From Blautia schinkii DSM 10518 (lineage in GTDB: Bacteria; Bacillota; Clostridia; Lachnospirales; Lachnospiraceae): 64,000 nt of DNA. Within the stretch, counting starts at the first letter, position 1. Every line of letters starts with the position of its first letter. The stretch is taken from the NCBI GenBank assembly GCA_000702025.1, contig JNKJ01000017.1:62001-126000 (forward strand), given 5' to 3'. Positions 51,739 through 60,518 of the stretch are shown here, in pieces. Below the pieces are notes generated by a model that saw nothing but the letters and a program-made list of their open reading frames with translations, made no database searches and was not told where the DNA came from. Both the position numbers and the translations under genes were made by a program.

Positions 51739-51837
51739 AAATACATCGAAAAAGAAATAATTATTCTTTTCCAGGAAGCAAATGCTTCACGTATACCATA
51801 ATGCCCCTGAAACGGCGGGCAAAAAGGAGGAAACAGT

Positions 51838-52536
51838 ATGGACGACATGGCAAAAAAGATGCAGGAGCTTGGAATTTCATCGGAAGCGATAAATGAGGTT
51901 CTGTTTGTTGCAAAGCGTATGGATGATAAAGGACTTGTAAATTCCTTTGCCGGAAATATTTCTACAAAGAAGGACGGCAAGATTTACATTACTCCCACAG
52001 GACAGAATAAGGGACTTCTGACCCCGGAAAAAATCGCAGTGGTTGACAGCGAGGGGAACCGGATCTGGGGAATGAAGGAGACTTCAGAGATAATCATGCA
52101 TTCTATGGCATATGACATTTGCGAGGCAAACGGCTGGGATGTAAGCGGAGTAGTACATAGCCATTCCAAAATCCTTACAGCCTTTTCCATGGCCTGTATG
52201 GATGTGGAGACAGAGGCGCTGCCTGAGATGATGGGTAATTTCCATAAGATACCCTGTGTGCCTTACGGAGCTCCTGGAACCAAGTATATTCTGACCATGG
52301 CAGAACCGTATCTGGCAGACGGATACAGAATCGTGCTTTTGGGCAACCATGGAAGCCTGGCAGTGGGAAAAACAGTGGAGGATGCCATGAATGTTGTGGA
52401 GGCCTGTGAGTCTATCGCGGAGCAGGTTTTGATCACTAAATACATACTGAAATCCGAAGCGCCGCTGGACAGAGATGAGGTAGCCCGTTTCTTCGATATT
52501 TATAAGGAAAACAGAGAGAATAGAAGGAAGAAATAG
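51838..52536 (+). CDS. Class II aldolase/adducin-family sugar-phosphate aldolase (FucA-like)
   Basis: This 232-residue zinc enzyme has NSFAGNISTKKDGKIYITPT, metal-binding His residues in VVHSHSK and a third in LLGNHGSLAVG, and the catalytic Glu probably in SEIIMHSMAYD. IPCVPYGAPGTKYI resembles L-fuculose-phosphate aldolase more than AraD epimerase. The family cleaves ketose 1-phosphates into DHAP and an aldehyde. AAGGAGGAAACAG precedes the ATG. The rhamnulokinase-like kinase 1.4 kb downstream is a natural partner. An L-ribulose-5-phosphate 4-epimerase role cannot be excluded given the arabinose genes further upstream. Confidence 0.8.
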   Translation: MDDMAKKMQELGISSEAINEVLFVAKRMDDKGLVNSFAGNISTKKDGKIYITPTGQNKGLLTPEKIAVVDSEGNRIWGMKETSEIIMHSMAYDICEANGWDVSGVVHSHSKILTAFSMACMDVETEALPEMMGNFHKIPCVPYGAPGTKYILTMAEPYLADGYRIVLLGNHGSLAVGKTVEDAMNVVEACESIAEQVLITKYILKSEAPLDRDEVARFFDIYKENRENRRKK

Positions 52537-52624
52537 CCGCCTCTGATGTACCAAAACCATGCATTTCTGGTATACTTAAGGAAAGTGCTGTTATACGGCA
52601 AAGTATACTGAGGAGGACAGATAC

Positions 52625-53848
52625 ATGGGGTACGATTCTATTTTGGAAAACAGGAAAAATAATCAGAGAAATAAGATGCTGAGCGTGATTCGTTCCAATG
52701 AGGATATTTCACGTAATGATGTGAAAAAGATCACGGGATACAGCATGACTACGGTACTGAGCACAGTGGATGAGATGATCCAGGACGGCTTGGTGTATGA
52801 GGAGAGCTGCAGCGATGCCAGGGTCGGCAGACGGCCTGTATGGCTGCGGATTAATCCGGACGGCGGTTATTTTATCGGGGTGGGTTTTAACAGAAACAGC
52901 ATTTATTGTGTGGTGCTGGATTTCACAGGAAAGCTTCTTTATGACAAGGGGCAGGACATTGATAATGAGCATAAGGACGCGGACAAAGCGATTGCTCTGA
53001 TCAAGCAGATGATTTACGAGGCATTGGATTTTCTGGGAGAGAAAAGGGCCAGGGTGGTCGGTATCGGATTAGGGGTGCCGGGCTACAGTGATGTGAATGA
53101 AGGAATTGCGATTTCCTACAGTCATCTGAGAGGCTGGTCCAATATTCCCATTCAGAAGCTCATGCAGGATGAATTCCAGATTCCGTGCTATATGGACAAT
53201 AATGTAAATGTAATGATTTTCGCTTACAAATGGCTGGTATATGACGGCGAATGCGAAGATATGCTGTTTGTCTCGGTCCGGACAGGAGCCAGAGTGATTC
53301 CGATTGTGAACAATCAGCCGGTGAGCGGCTCGCATGGTTTCTCCGGAGAGCTGGGACATGTGAAAATTAAAGGCGGAAGCAGGCTTTGTTCGTGCGGGCG
53401 CTTTGGATGTCTCAATTCCGAGATTTCAGATGTTGCAATCGTGAACAAGATCATCGACGGCATCCGGGTGGGAAGATTTAAGGAAATCAGCGACATGGTC
53501 GGCGGAGATACGGAGAAAATCACGATGTCCGTATTTGTGGACTCTGTTCGTATGGGACATGGGGATTCCATGGTTCTGCTGAAACAGATCAGTGGTTTTC
53601 TGGGCGACACCTTGAGTATGCTGGTAAACATTTTCGCACCGAGGAAAATTGTGTTATTCGGTGAACTGGCAGAGCTTGGAGATGTGCTGCTGGAAAATGT
53701 GAGAAAAAGAGTGCGCCGGGATACCATCAAGGAAAACGCGGAGGGACTGGAAATCGTAGTCTCGGAATTCGGCAGAAATCTCGGAGCAATGGGGGCTGCG
53801 GCGCTGGTCATGCAGAAGGCCTTTGAGTTTGGAGAAGAGCGTATATAG
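52625..53848 (+). CDS. ROK-family transcriptional regulator
   Basis: This 407-residue regulator has an N-terminal MarR/HTH-like domain (about residues 12-75; SRNDVKKITGYSMTTVLST). A ROK sugar-sensing domain follows with the zinc motif CSCGRFGCLNSE and the glycine-rich phosphate loops of the fold (VGIGLGVPG, SGELGHVKI). ROK repressors of this kind bind sugars or sugar phosphates and control nearby catabolic operons. GAGGAGGACAG precedes the ATG. It lies between the aldolase and the kinase genes and probably controls the whole 51.7-61.4 kb cluster. Confidence 0.88.
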   Translation: MGYDSILENRKNNQRNKMLSVIRSNEDISRNDVKKITGYSMTTVLSTVDEMIQDGLVYEESCSDARVGRRPVWLRINPDGGYFIGVGFNRNSIYCVVLDFTGKLLYDKGQDIDNEHKDADKAIALIKQMIYEALDFLGEKRARVVGIGLGVPGYSDVNEGIAISYSHLRGWSNIPIQKLMQDEFQIPCYMDNNVNVMIFAYKWLVYDGECEDMLFVSVRTGARVIPIVNNQPVSGSHGFSGELGHVKIKGGSRLCSCGRFGCLNSEISDVAIVNKIIDGIRVGRFKEISDMVGGDTEKITMSVFVDSVRMGHGDSMVLLKQISGFLGDTLSMLVNIFAPRKIVLFGELAELGDVLLENVRKRVRRDTIKENAEGLEIVVSEFGRNLGAMGAAALVMQKAFEFGEERI

Positions 53849-53961
53849 GAGAAAGTGTCTGTAGATAAAGGGTAAGCAGCGAATCATAGCGATGCATGTG
53901 CAAAACATATTCGGATGGTAAGAGATATGGTCAATAGAGCAAGATATTGGAGATGGATAAT

Positions 53962-55455
53962 ATGGGCAGAAGAGTTACGGCAGTAGATATCGGGGCCAGC
54001 AGCGGAAAGATGGCTTTTGGAGAATATGACGGCAGGCGGCTGATTACCAGGGAGTACAGGGACTTTGCAAACCGTCCCGCAGATATAGGGACTGCTTTAT
54101 ATTGGGATGTTTTCTCCCTCTATCATGCTGTTATTGACGGTATGGCGTATTTTAACAGCCAATACGGAGAAGCGGATACAATTGCCATTGATACGTGGGG
54201 CGCCAGCTATGGACTGCTTGACAAAGAGGACAGGCTTTTGGAGCCGGTGTATCACTACCGTGACGAGCGCACCAGGCATGTAATCCGCGATATGGACAAG
54301 GTGATGGACACCTACGAGCTGTTTCAGCTCACAGGCTGTCAGTGTAACAGGACTTATACACTTCCCCAGCTCTATTCTTACAGAACAGCGGGAAGTCCGG
54401 TTTTAGATAATGCGGAGAGTATGCTGCTGCTTCCTGATTTATTGGGATATTTTCTTTCGGGGGTAAAGACGACAGAGATGACGATCGCAGGTACCTCCTG
54501 TCTGATGGAAAACAGGCAGGAGGACTGGAGCCTGGAGGTGGCAGAAAGATTCTCCATACCAAAAAAGATTTATACGGAGATTGTGGAGCCGGGAACCTTT
54601 AAGGGAAGGCTGCGCAATCCGATTCAGGCCCAGACGGGAATGCGCAATACCAAGCTTGCCGCGATTGTGGCGCATGACAGCGCCCAGGCGGTTGCGGCGA
54701 TTCCGGATTTCGGAGAAGGCAAGCTGTACATAAGCATTGGAACGAATGTGAGTATGGGGATTGAGCGGTCAGACTGTCTTCTCACAGAGGCGGCATACCG
54801 CAAAGGTTTTAAAAATACCGGAGGAATAGACAGAAGTAAAATTGTATACAGAGATTTTTCGGCCTGCTGGCATTTGAATGAATTTATCAGGACGAAAAAG
54901 ACGCAGGGTGTGAGCTATACGCACCCGCAGCTGATTCAGCTTGCAAAGGAAGCGAAGCAGGATATCCCCTGGTTCGATGTGGAGGCACCGGAGTTTAATG
55001 ACGCCGGAGGGGACTTCTGTGAAAAGATGAATCAATATTTTGAGAGGACCGGGCAGAGAAAGCTTCACAGCGACGGAGAGTTCGCCCGGAGTATATTCGA
55101 GAGCATTGCGCTTAAGGTATGTCATTATGCAAGAGCGCTTAAGGAGCTGGGAATTTCTTACCAGGAGGTATATGTGATCAACGGAGCGGTGCGGAATGAA
55201 CTGCTGATGCAGCTGATCAGCAATGCACTGGGATGTGAGATCCGTGCGGGTATGCCGTATGCAACCCTGGCGGGAAATCTTCTGACACAGCTTTATGCGC
55301 TTGGAGAAGTAAAAACAGTGAAAGAAATGAGAAGCCTTTCTAAGGATTCTTTTGAGATGAATAGATATGAGCCTGAGGACAGGTGCTACTGGATAGCGGC
55401 AATAGAAAAATACGCAGAGCTGTCCGGGGGATGTATGGAGAAGGGATATTTGTAA
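53962..55455 (+). CDS. FGGY carbohydrate kinase, rhamnulokinase-like
   Basis: This 497-residue kinase has an N-domain beginning TAVDIGASSGKMAFGEYDG, followed by IDTWGASYGLLDKE and YRDERT, as in RhaB rhamnulokinases. IVAHDSAQAVAAIP and SIGTNVSMG are the substrate and ATP motifs of the C-domain side. It should phosphorylate a ketose, usually at C1. No rhamnose or fucose isomerase is in the window, so the true substrate is open. The ATG at 53962 lies 9 bases after GGAG; two earlier in-frame codons overlap that site. Confidence 0.8.
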   Translation: MGRRVTAVDIGASSGKMAFGEYDGRRLITREYRDFANRPADIGTALYWDVFSLYHAVIDGMAYFNSQYGEADTIAIDTWGASYGLLDKEDRLLEPVYHYRDERTRHVIRDMDKVMDTYELFQLTGCQCNRTYTLPQLYSYRTAGSPVLDNAESMLLLPDLLGYFLSGVKTTEMTIAGTSCLMENRQEDWSLEVAERFSIPKKIYTEIVEPGTFKGRLRNPIQAQTGMRNTKLAAIVAHDSAQAVAAIPDFGEGKLYISIGTNVSMGIERSDCLLTEAAYRKGFKNTGGIDRSKIVYRDFSACWHLNEFIRTKKTQGVSYTHPQLIQLAKEAKQDIPWFDVEAPEFNDAGGDFCEKMNQYFERTGQRKLHSDGEFARSIFESIALKVCHYARALKELGISYQEVYVINGAVRNELLMQLISNALGCEIRAGMPYATLAGNLLTQLYALGEVKTVKEMRSLSKDSFEMNRYEPEDRCYWIAAIEKYAELSGGCMEKGYL

Positions 55456-55577
55456 AGGTACTGAATATCTGAAACGGAATATCTGAAAAGTATTTAAATG
55501 TGTATTTTGGATTCGGCCGAATCTTTAAAATAAGATGCTATATAAAACTGGTGAATGTATTTAATGGAGGGAAAATC

Positions 55578-56885
55578 ATGAAGAACAAAAAAATGGTTAG
55601 TATGATACTGGTAGGCGCGATGCTGGGATGTTCCCTGGGAGCTGCCACAGTGTCCGCAGCGGACGCTGAAACGATTTCCATGTGGACCTGGTCCCCGATC
55701 ACCCGTACTGCGGAAAAAATGATCGGTGCATTTGAAGAAGCAAATCCGGATATCAAGATCGACTATACAAATTACAACTACAACCCAGAGTATCTGCAGG
55801 CCCTGTCCGCAGCATCCGCATCTGACAATCTGCCGGATATCGTTGCCCTGCAGCCGGGTTCTCTCACACAGACCTATTCCGATTACCTCATTGACCTTAC
55901 CGACTATGCGAAAAAAGAGTGGGGTGATGACTGGGAGTCTGTTTATGACAATGTTACCCAGAGCCAGCTCACCCTTGGAAACGCAGAGGGCGACGAGAGC
56001 CATTATATCCTTCCGATTGAAACACAGGATATTTATGTAGAGTACAACAAAACCCTGTTTGATGAACTGGGCCTGAAAACTCCCACAACCTATGATGAGC
56101 TGGTAGCGGTTTCCCAGACTCTGAGAGACAAAGGCTATGCGCCTCTGTTCTTCGGCGGTGCGGATGGCTGGCAGCATGTAAATCTTCTGATTATGTGTAC
56201 CTCACAGATCAGCGATACCCTGTTCGATGACTGTCAGTACGGCAAAAAAGAGTGGACCAGCGACGAGATGAAGCAGGCCATGACAAACTACAAGAAGCTT
56301 TTTGACGACGGCGTTATGCAGGATGGTTCTCTGTCCTCTACAAGCTACAGCGACGGCACCACTCTGTTCCTGGCAGGTCAGGCAGGCATGATGCTTCTTG
56401 GCTCCTGGTGGGCACAGGAATACACGGCTGAGGATGTATCTGATGCGGTTGCAAACTGGGATTATGACTACTTCTACCTTCCGGCAATCTCTGAGGATGT
56501 TTCCGATTCCAAGCCGATCGGCGGTGTTGACTTCGGTTACGGCATTACAAAGAACTGCAAAAATCCAGAAGCAGCATGGAAAGCACTGGCAAGCTTCGCA
56601 GCAGGTGAGGGTGCTCAGGAAATCGCAAACGATATGAACAACCACCTTTCTTACCCGAACATTGAGCCGGATACAAGCGCTATGATCGAGAGAGAAGGAC
56701 TTCAGAATGCAGTTGATGAATTTAACCGTTCCGGTAAGGACATTGCTTCCGGTCTGGTAAATCAGAGAATTGCAGAGCCTACCATTGAGACAGCCGTTCA
56801 GGAAGCTATGCAGGGTCTTGTTGGCGGAACCTATTCCGTGGACGAAGCAGCACAGCATATCCAGGATGCGCAGGATGCATTATAA
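55578..56885 (+). CDS. Sugar ABC transporter substrate-binding protein (CUT1 type)
   Basis: This 435-residue exported protein has signal peptide MKNKKMVSMILVGAMLGC through VSA-AD (about residue 27). The mature domain opens with ETISMWTWSPITRTAEKM. LAGQAGMMLLGSWW is typical of the family. The Cys in MLGC does not make a standard lipobox, so signal peptidase I cleavage is more likely. TGGAGGGAAAATC precedes the ATG. A strong terminator follows before the permease genes, the same layout as the operon at 4.1 kb. Confidence 0.9.
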   Translation: MKNKKMVSMILVGAMLGCSLGAATVSAADAETISMWTWSPITRTAEKMIGAFEEANPDIKIDYTNYNYNPEYLQALSAASASDNLPDIVALQPGSLTQTYSDYLIDLTDYAKKEWGDDWESVYDNVTQSQLTLGNAEGDESHYILPIETQDIYVEYNKTLFDELGLKTPTTYDELVAVSQTLRDKGYAPLFFGGADGWQHVNLLIMCTSQISDTLFDDCQYGKKEWTSDEMKQAMTNYKKLFDDGVMQDGSLSSTSYSDGTTLFLAGQAGMMLLGSWWAQEYTAEDVSDAVANWDYDYFYLPAISEDVSDSKPIGGVDFGYGITKNCKNPEAAWKALASFAAGEGAQEIANDMNNHLSYPNIEPDTSAMIEREGLQNAVDEFNRSGKDIASGLVNQRIAEPTIETAVQEAMQGLVGGTYSVDEAAQHIQDAQDAL

Positions 56886-56978
56886 AATTTAGCTGGGATA
56901 GCGGGTGCAGAATTCACTGGAATTTATGCAATGCTGTACTAGGAGCCTGCTTGGCCTGAGGGTCAGACAGCGTGGAAG

Positions 56979-57010
56979 AAGCCTCTGGTCATGGCGGCCA
57001 GAGGCTTTTG
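56979..57010 (+). terminator. Terminator between second binding protein and permeases
   Basis: AAGCCTCTGG (56979-56988) and CCAGAGGCTT (56998-57007) form a perfect 10-bp stem followed by TTG. With only a short T-run beyond the stem, read-through to the permeases is expected. Confidence 0.75.
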
Positions 57011-57028
57011 TATAAAGAGGAGAAGTCT

Positions 57029-57973
57029 ATGGCAAATACAGTGAAAGCTAGAAAAAAGGGGAAAATAAAAATTAATTTTGCCGGATATCTGTTCATCCTG
57101 CCGGCAATGTTCTTCTTTTGCTTCTATATATTATACCCCATTATTTTTATTATGAAAAACAGCCTGTTTGAATGGGCGACCTTAAGCCAAATGGAGTTCG
57201 TGGCCCTTGATAACTTTGTAAAGGTTTTCCAGGACAGCACCTTCTGGATGACGATCAAGAACTCCGTAAAGTGGATTCTGGTCACGGTTCCGGTGCAGGC
57301 ATGTCTTGGTTTCTTACTGGCCTATGCAATTGAAGAACGGATTCAAAGCAGAAAAGCAAGCGGAAAAGCTGTTTCAAGAACGTTTTACCGGACATTGTTT
57401 TTTATTCCGGTAGTTACGTCCGTAACTGTAGTGGCAATTATTTTTAGCAAAATATTCCAGCCGTATCAGGGTATCACTGGGTATTATCTGCATCAGTGGT
57501 TCGGCTTATCAAGCACAATCAATGTGCTGGGAAATGATAAAATCGCGTTGTACGGCATTATGCTGGCGAACATCTGGGAGTGGACAGGCTGGTCCATGAT
57601 CATGTACATCGGAGGTATTTCGCAGATACCGGATGACATCAAAGAGGCGGCAAGAATTGACGGTGCAAATACCTGGCAGGAAATACGGAATGTGTATCTT
57701 CCGTCTCTGTCATCTGTACATAAATCCTTATTGATGCTTGGCATTATCGGTTCTTTACAGACCTATGCACTGATCGGTGTTATGACGGGCGGCGGACCGA
57801 ATCATGCAACGGAAATGCCGGGTACGTTTATATTTATGAAGGGCTTTACGGAGAATCAGATGGGATATGCCTGCGCCGTGTCGGTGGCAATTCTTCTATT
57901 CGCTCTAATTTTGACCTTTGTACAGGTGAAATTCCTTGGTTCCGGTGACTTTATGAAGAAGGAAGGAGAGTAA
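57029..57973 (+). CDS. CUT1 sugar ABC transporter permease (MalF/UgpA type)
   Basis: This 314-residue permease has six predicted helices, with a basic N-terminus and the first helix near residues 20-42. The EAA loop is IKEAARIDGANTWQEIRNV near residues 208-226. AGAGGAGAAG before the ATG at 57029 sets the start. It ends 5 bases before the second permease. No ATPase gene is in the cluster, so a shared ATPase is implied. Confidence 0.9.
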   Translation: MANTVKARKKGKIKINFAGYLFILPAMFFFCFYILYPIIFIMKNSLFEWATLSQMEFVALDNFVKVFQDSTFWMTIKNSVKWILVTVPVQACLGFLLAYAIEERIQSRKASGKAVSRTFYRTLFFIPVVTSVTVVAIIFSKIFQPYQGITGYYLHQWFGLSSTINVLGNDKIALYGIMLANIWEWTGWSMIMYIGGISQIPDDIKEAARIDGANTWQEIRNVYLPSLSSVHKSLLMLGIIGSLQTYALIGVMTGGGPNHATEMPGTFIFMKGFTENQMGYACAVSVAILLFALILTFVQVKFLGSGDFMKKEGE

Positions 57974-57978
57974 AAATT

Positions 57979-58824
57979 ATGGCAGATACAAAGAAAAACG
58001 GGCAGTTAGGCCATAAGAATGTGAGCTGGGGAGTTTTCCTGGTGATCATGGCAGTGATTGCGATCATTCCGTTGTTTTATGCCCTCAGTCTTTCCTTTCG
58101 TACGCAGAATTCGATTTACGCTCCCAATCTTTTTGTGACGGATCTGACTGTGGGAAATTATGTGAAGGCTATCTCGGATAACCCGACGATTGTCAATAAT
58201 TTTATTTCCAGTCTGGTGATTTCCGTGGTGTCCACGGCGGCGACGGTGCTCTGTGCGTCCATGGCGGTTTACGGATTTTCCAGGAAAAATGTATATGGGA
58301 AGGTGCTGATGTACAATCTTATTCTTTGTACGTTGATGGTACCCATCAGCGCCCTGGTTATCCCGATTACCCAGCTTAACAGCAAGATGGGGCTTCTGGA
58401 TAATTATTTCGGACTGATTTTTCCGTATATTGCTTTGAATATTCCTTATGCGGTAACGATTCTGCAGGGCTTTATGAAGGGGGTTCCCAAGGAGTTGGAG
58501 GAGGCTGCCTGTCTGGATGGGTGTAACATTGTCCAGCTTTATTCGAGAATTATCATGCCTATGCTGAAGCCTGGTGTGGTGGTTGTGGCAATCTGGACAT
58601 TTTTGACCTGCTGGAATGAATTCTTCCTGGCGTTGTGTACCATGACAAAGGCCACCACGAAAACTCTGCCGCTGATCGCGCAGCAGTATAAGGGCGTTTA
58701 CAACAGTCAGCCGGGAATCCTTTTTGCAATCCTAATCATTATCACAATACCTATGATTATTTTCTACGCCATTGTACAGAAGCAGTTTGTGAAAGGTATG
58801 ACAGCGGGCGCAGTGAAAGGTTAA
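57979..58824 (+). CDS. CUT1 sugar ABC transporter permease (MalG/UgpE type)
   Basis: This 281-residue permease has six helices, an EAA loop LEEAACLDGCNIVQLYSR and the typical C-terminus [21 protein letters not shown] precedes the ATG. It pairs with the upstream permease to import the substrate of the kinase and aldolases in this locus. Confidence 0.9.
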   Translation: MADTKKNGQLGHKNVSWGVFLVIMAVIAIIPLFYALSLSFRTQNSIYAPNLFVTDLTVGNYVKAISDNPTIVNNFISSLVISVVSTAATVLCASMAVYGFSRKNVYGKVLMYNLILCTLMVPISALVIPITQLNSKMGLLDNYFGLIFPYIALNIPYAVTILQGFMKGVPKELEEAACLDGCNIVQLYSRIIMPMLKPGVVVVAIWTFLTCWNEFFLALCTMTKATTKTLPLIAQQYKGVYNSQPGILFAILIIITIPMIIFYAIVQKQFVKGMTAGAVKG

Positions 58825-58836
58825 GGTGTGGTTATT

Positions 58837-59784
58837 ATGAGAGTGTGGAATTCCAGGAAAAGCGCGCACGAAGAGGCGCTGCAGGGAATGATGCTGGCCA
58901 GTCCGGGGAAATTTGTGAGGCTTCCCTCCGATTACGGGTATGGTCTGTACCGGGCCAATCTGCCGGAAAAGAAGGTGCGGATTATCATAAACGGGGGCGG
59001 CGGTTATGGCCCGATGTGGGCCGGATTCGCGGATGAAGGCCTTGCGGATGCTATGGTCCACGGGAATTTTGACAGCGCGCCGAATGCATTTGTATTGTAT
59101 GAAATGGCGAAGACCATTGACTGCGGGTGCGGGGTTCTGTTTCTCACCAATCATTTTATGGGAGATTATCTGAATAATGATATGGCCGTGGAGCTGCTGG
59201 CGCATGACGGAATCGATGCAAGGCTGTGCTGTATTTCGGATGATATTTTAAGCTGTGAGGGCGAGGCAAAGGAAAATCGAGGCGGACTTCACGGGATTGG
59301 GCAGGTGTGCAAGATCTGTGCAGCTGCGGCTCATGACGGGCTCTCTTTGGAGGAGGTATGGCGGCTGGCTGAGAAAGCGAACAGCCGCCTGCGTTCTCTT
59401 TCGGTAAATATCCGGGAAGAAAAGATGTTTTTCGGGGAGGGATTTTCCGGGGAACCGGCGGTGAAAACGGCTGCATATCAGGGCGTTGACCGGATGGCGG
59501 AGGAGGCCTGCAAGATTCTTTTGACGGAAATGGAGCAGTGGAAGGAGGATACATTTTATCTTTCTGTGAACAGCCACTGCAGTGTGGGATATACGGAAAC
59601 ATTTGTGATGCTAAACGCAGTGGCAGTGAAGCTTAAGGAATGTGGTATCAGGCTGGAGGGCTGCGCGGCGGGAACATATTTTGATGTTTTTGAGGGGAGC
59701 GGCTGTATGATCAGTCTGCTTGCCTGCGATGAGGAGCTGCGGAGATATGTACGGCCGGTGAAGGGGTATGGCTTTGTTATCTAG
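58837..59784 (+). CDS. DhaK-like kinase subunit lacking both catalytic histidines
   Basis: This 315-residue protein has the DhaK fold: INGGGGYGPMWAGFADEGLA aligns with the GGGSGHEPMH region of dihydroxyacetone kinase, NHFMGD with the NYTGD loop, and GEGFSGEPAV with GVGIHGEPG. The Asp of the loop is kept (D110). The His that covalently holds dihydroxyacetone (H218 in E. coli) is Ser here (S204), and the H56-equivalent segment is replaced by YGP. It therefore should not bind dihydroxyacetone in the usual covalent way. AAGGTG before the ATG sets the start. DhaL follows, so it is probably the substrate subunit of a ketose or ketose-phosphate kinase. Confidence 0.8.
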   Translation: MRVWNSRKSAHEEALQGMMLASPGKFVRLPSDYGYGLYRANLPEKKVRIIINGGGGYGPMWAGFADEGLADAMVHGNFDSAPNAFVLYEMAKTIDCGCGVLFLTNHFMGDYLNNDMAVELLAHDGIDARLCCISDDILSCEGEAKENRGGLHGIGQVCKICAAAAHDGLSLEEVWRLAEKANSRLRSLSVNIREEKMFFGEGFSGEPAVKTAAYQGVDRMAEEACKILLTEMEQWKEDTFYLSVNSHCSVGYTETFVMLNAVAVKLKECGIRLEGCAAGTYFDVFEGSGCMISLLACDEELRRYVRPVKGYGFVI

Positions 59785-59853
59785 GACAGCGCTGCGTTGT
59801 CTCCCAGTGTATTTACGCCGGGAGCACCAGTATAGTTACGGAAGGGTGAGCTT

Positions 59854-60495
59854 ATGGATAAATTATATGTAGAGCTTTTTCAGAGGATGTTTATCCGCGG
59901 GGCACGGCTTATCATTGAGAAGGAGCCGTATCTTACGGAGATTGATTCGGTGATTGGTGACGGGGATCACGGCACGGGAATGAAGCGGGGATGTGAGGCG
60001 CTTGAAAAGCTGTTTTTAAAGGAAAAGTATGCTTTTGTTGATGAGCTTTGTTATGCGGTGAGTACGGAATTGATCAAGACAATGGGGGGTGCTTCGGGGA
60101 TTATTTTCGGAACCATGTTTTTTGGTGGGATTTCCAGGCTTTCCCATAGAGATTATGTGGATGCTCGTGAGCTTAGCGAATATTTCCTGGAGGGTGAGCG
60201 GGCAATTGAACGGCGGGGAAAAGCAAGGCCGGGACAGAAAACAATGCTGGATGCGTTATACCCTGCGTGTGTTGCGATGGAGAGCTGTGTGGCCAGGTCA
60301 TCGGATGTGGTGCTGCTTTTTAAGGATGGGTATGAAGCGGCGGTCCGGGGAGCGGAGGACAGTAAGTTGATGAAGTCGCAGATGGGAAGAAGTAAGAACT
60401 TTAAAGAGAAAACCCTTGGGTTTCCGGACCCGGGAGCTGTGTCGGCGAGTCTGTGGTTTCAGGCTTTTTATGAGACGGTGAGTGAGGTCAGATAG
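59854..60495 (+). CDS. DhaL-like ATP-binding kinase subunit
   Basis: This 213-residue all-helical protein has the metal-ATP motif IDSVIGDGDHGTGMKRG (three Asp), plus MGGASGIIFGTMFFGG and RPGQKTMLDALYPA, all conserved in DhaL. In ATP-dependent systems DhaL delivers phosphate from ATP to a substrate held on DhaK. No DhaM phosphotransferase subunit is nearby, so ATP is the likely donor. GAAGGGTGAG precedes the ATG. Its partner is the atypical DhaK-like protein just upstream. A small CTCCC/GGGAG hairpin lies in the gap (59801-59824). Confidence 0.88.
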   Translation: MDKLYVELFQRMFIRGARLIIEKEPYLTEIDSVIGDGDHGTGMKRGCEALEKLFLKEKYAFVDELCYAVSTELIKTMGGASGIIFGTMFFGGISRLSHRDYVDARELSEYFLEGERAIERRGKARPGQKTMLDALYPACVAMESCVARSSDVVLLFKDGYEAAVRGAEDSKLMKSQMGRSKNFKEKTLGFPDPGAVSASLWFQAFYETVSEVR

Positions 60496-60518
60496 GCGAA
60501 ATCAGTTAGGAGGATTTT

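Noticed and set aside
51838..52536. Naming this gene araD (L-ribulose-5-phosphate 4-epimerase)
   Set aside because: The IPCVPYGAPGTKYI segment resembles FucA-type aldolases, and the gene has its own promoter and sits in a different sugar locus. Context alone is not enough for araD.
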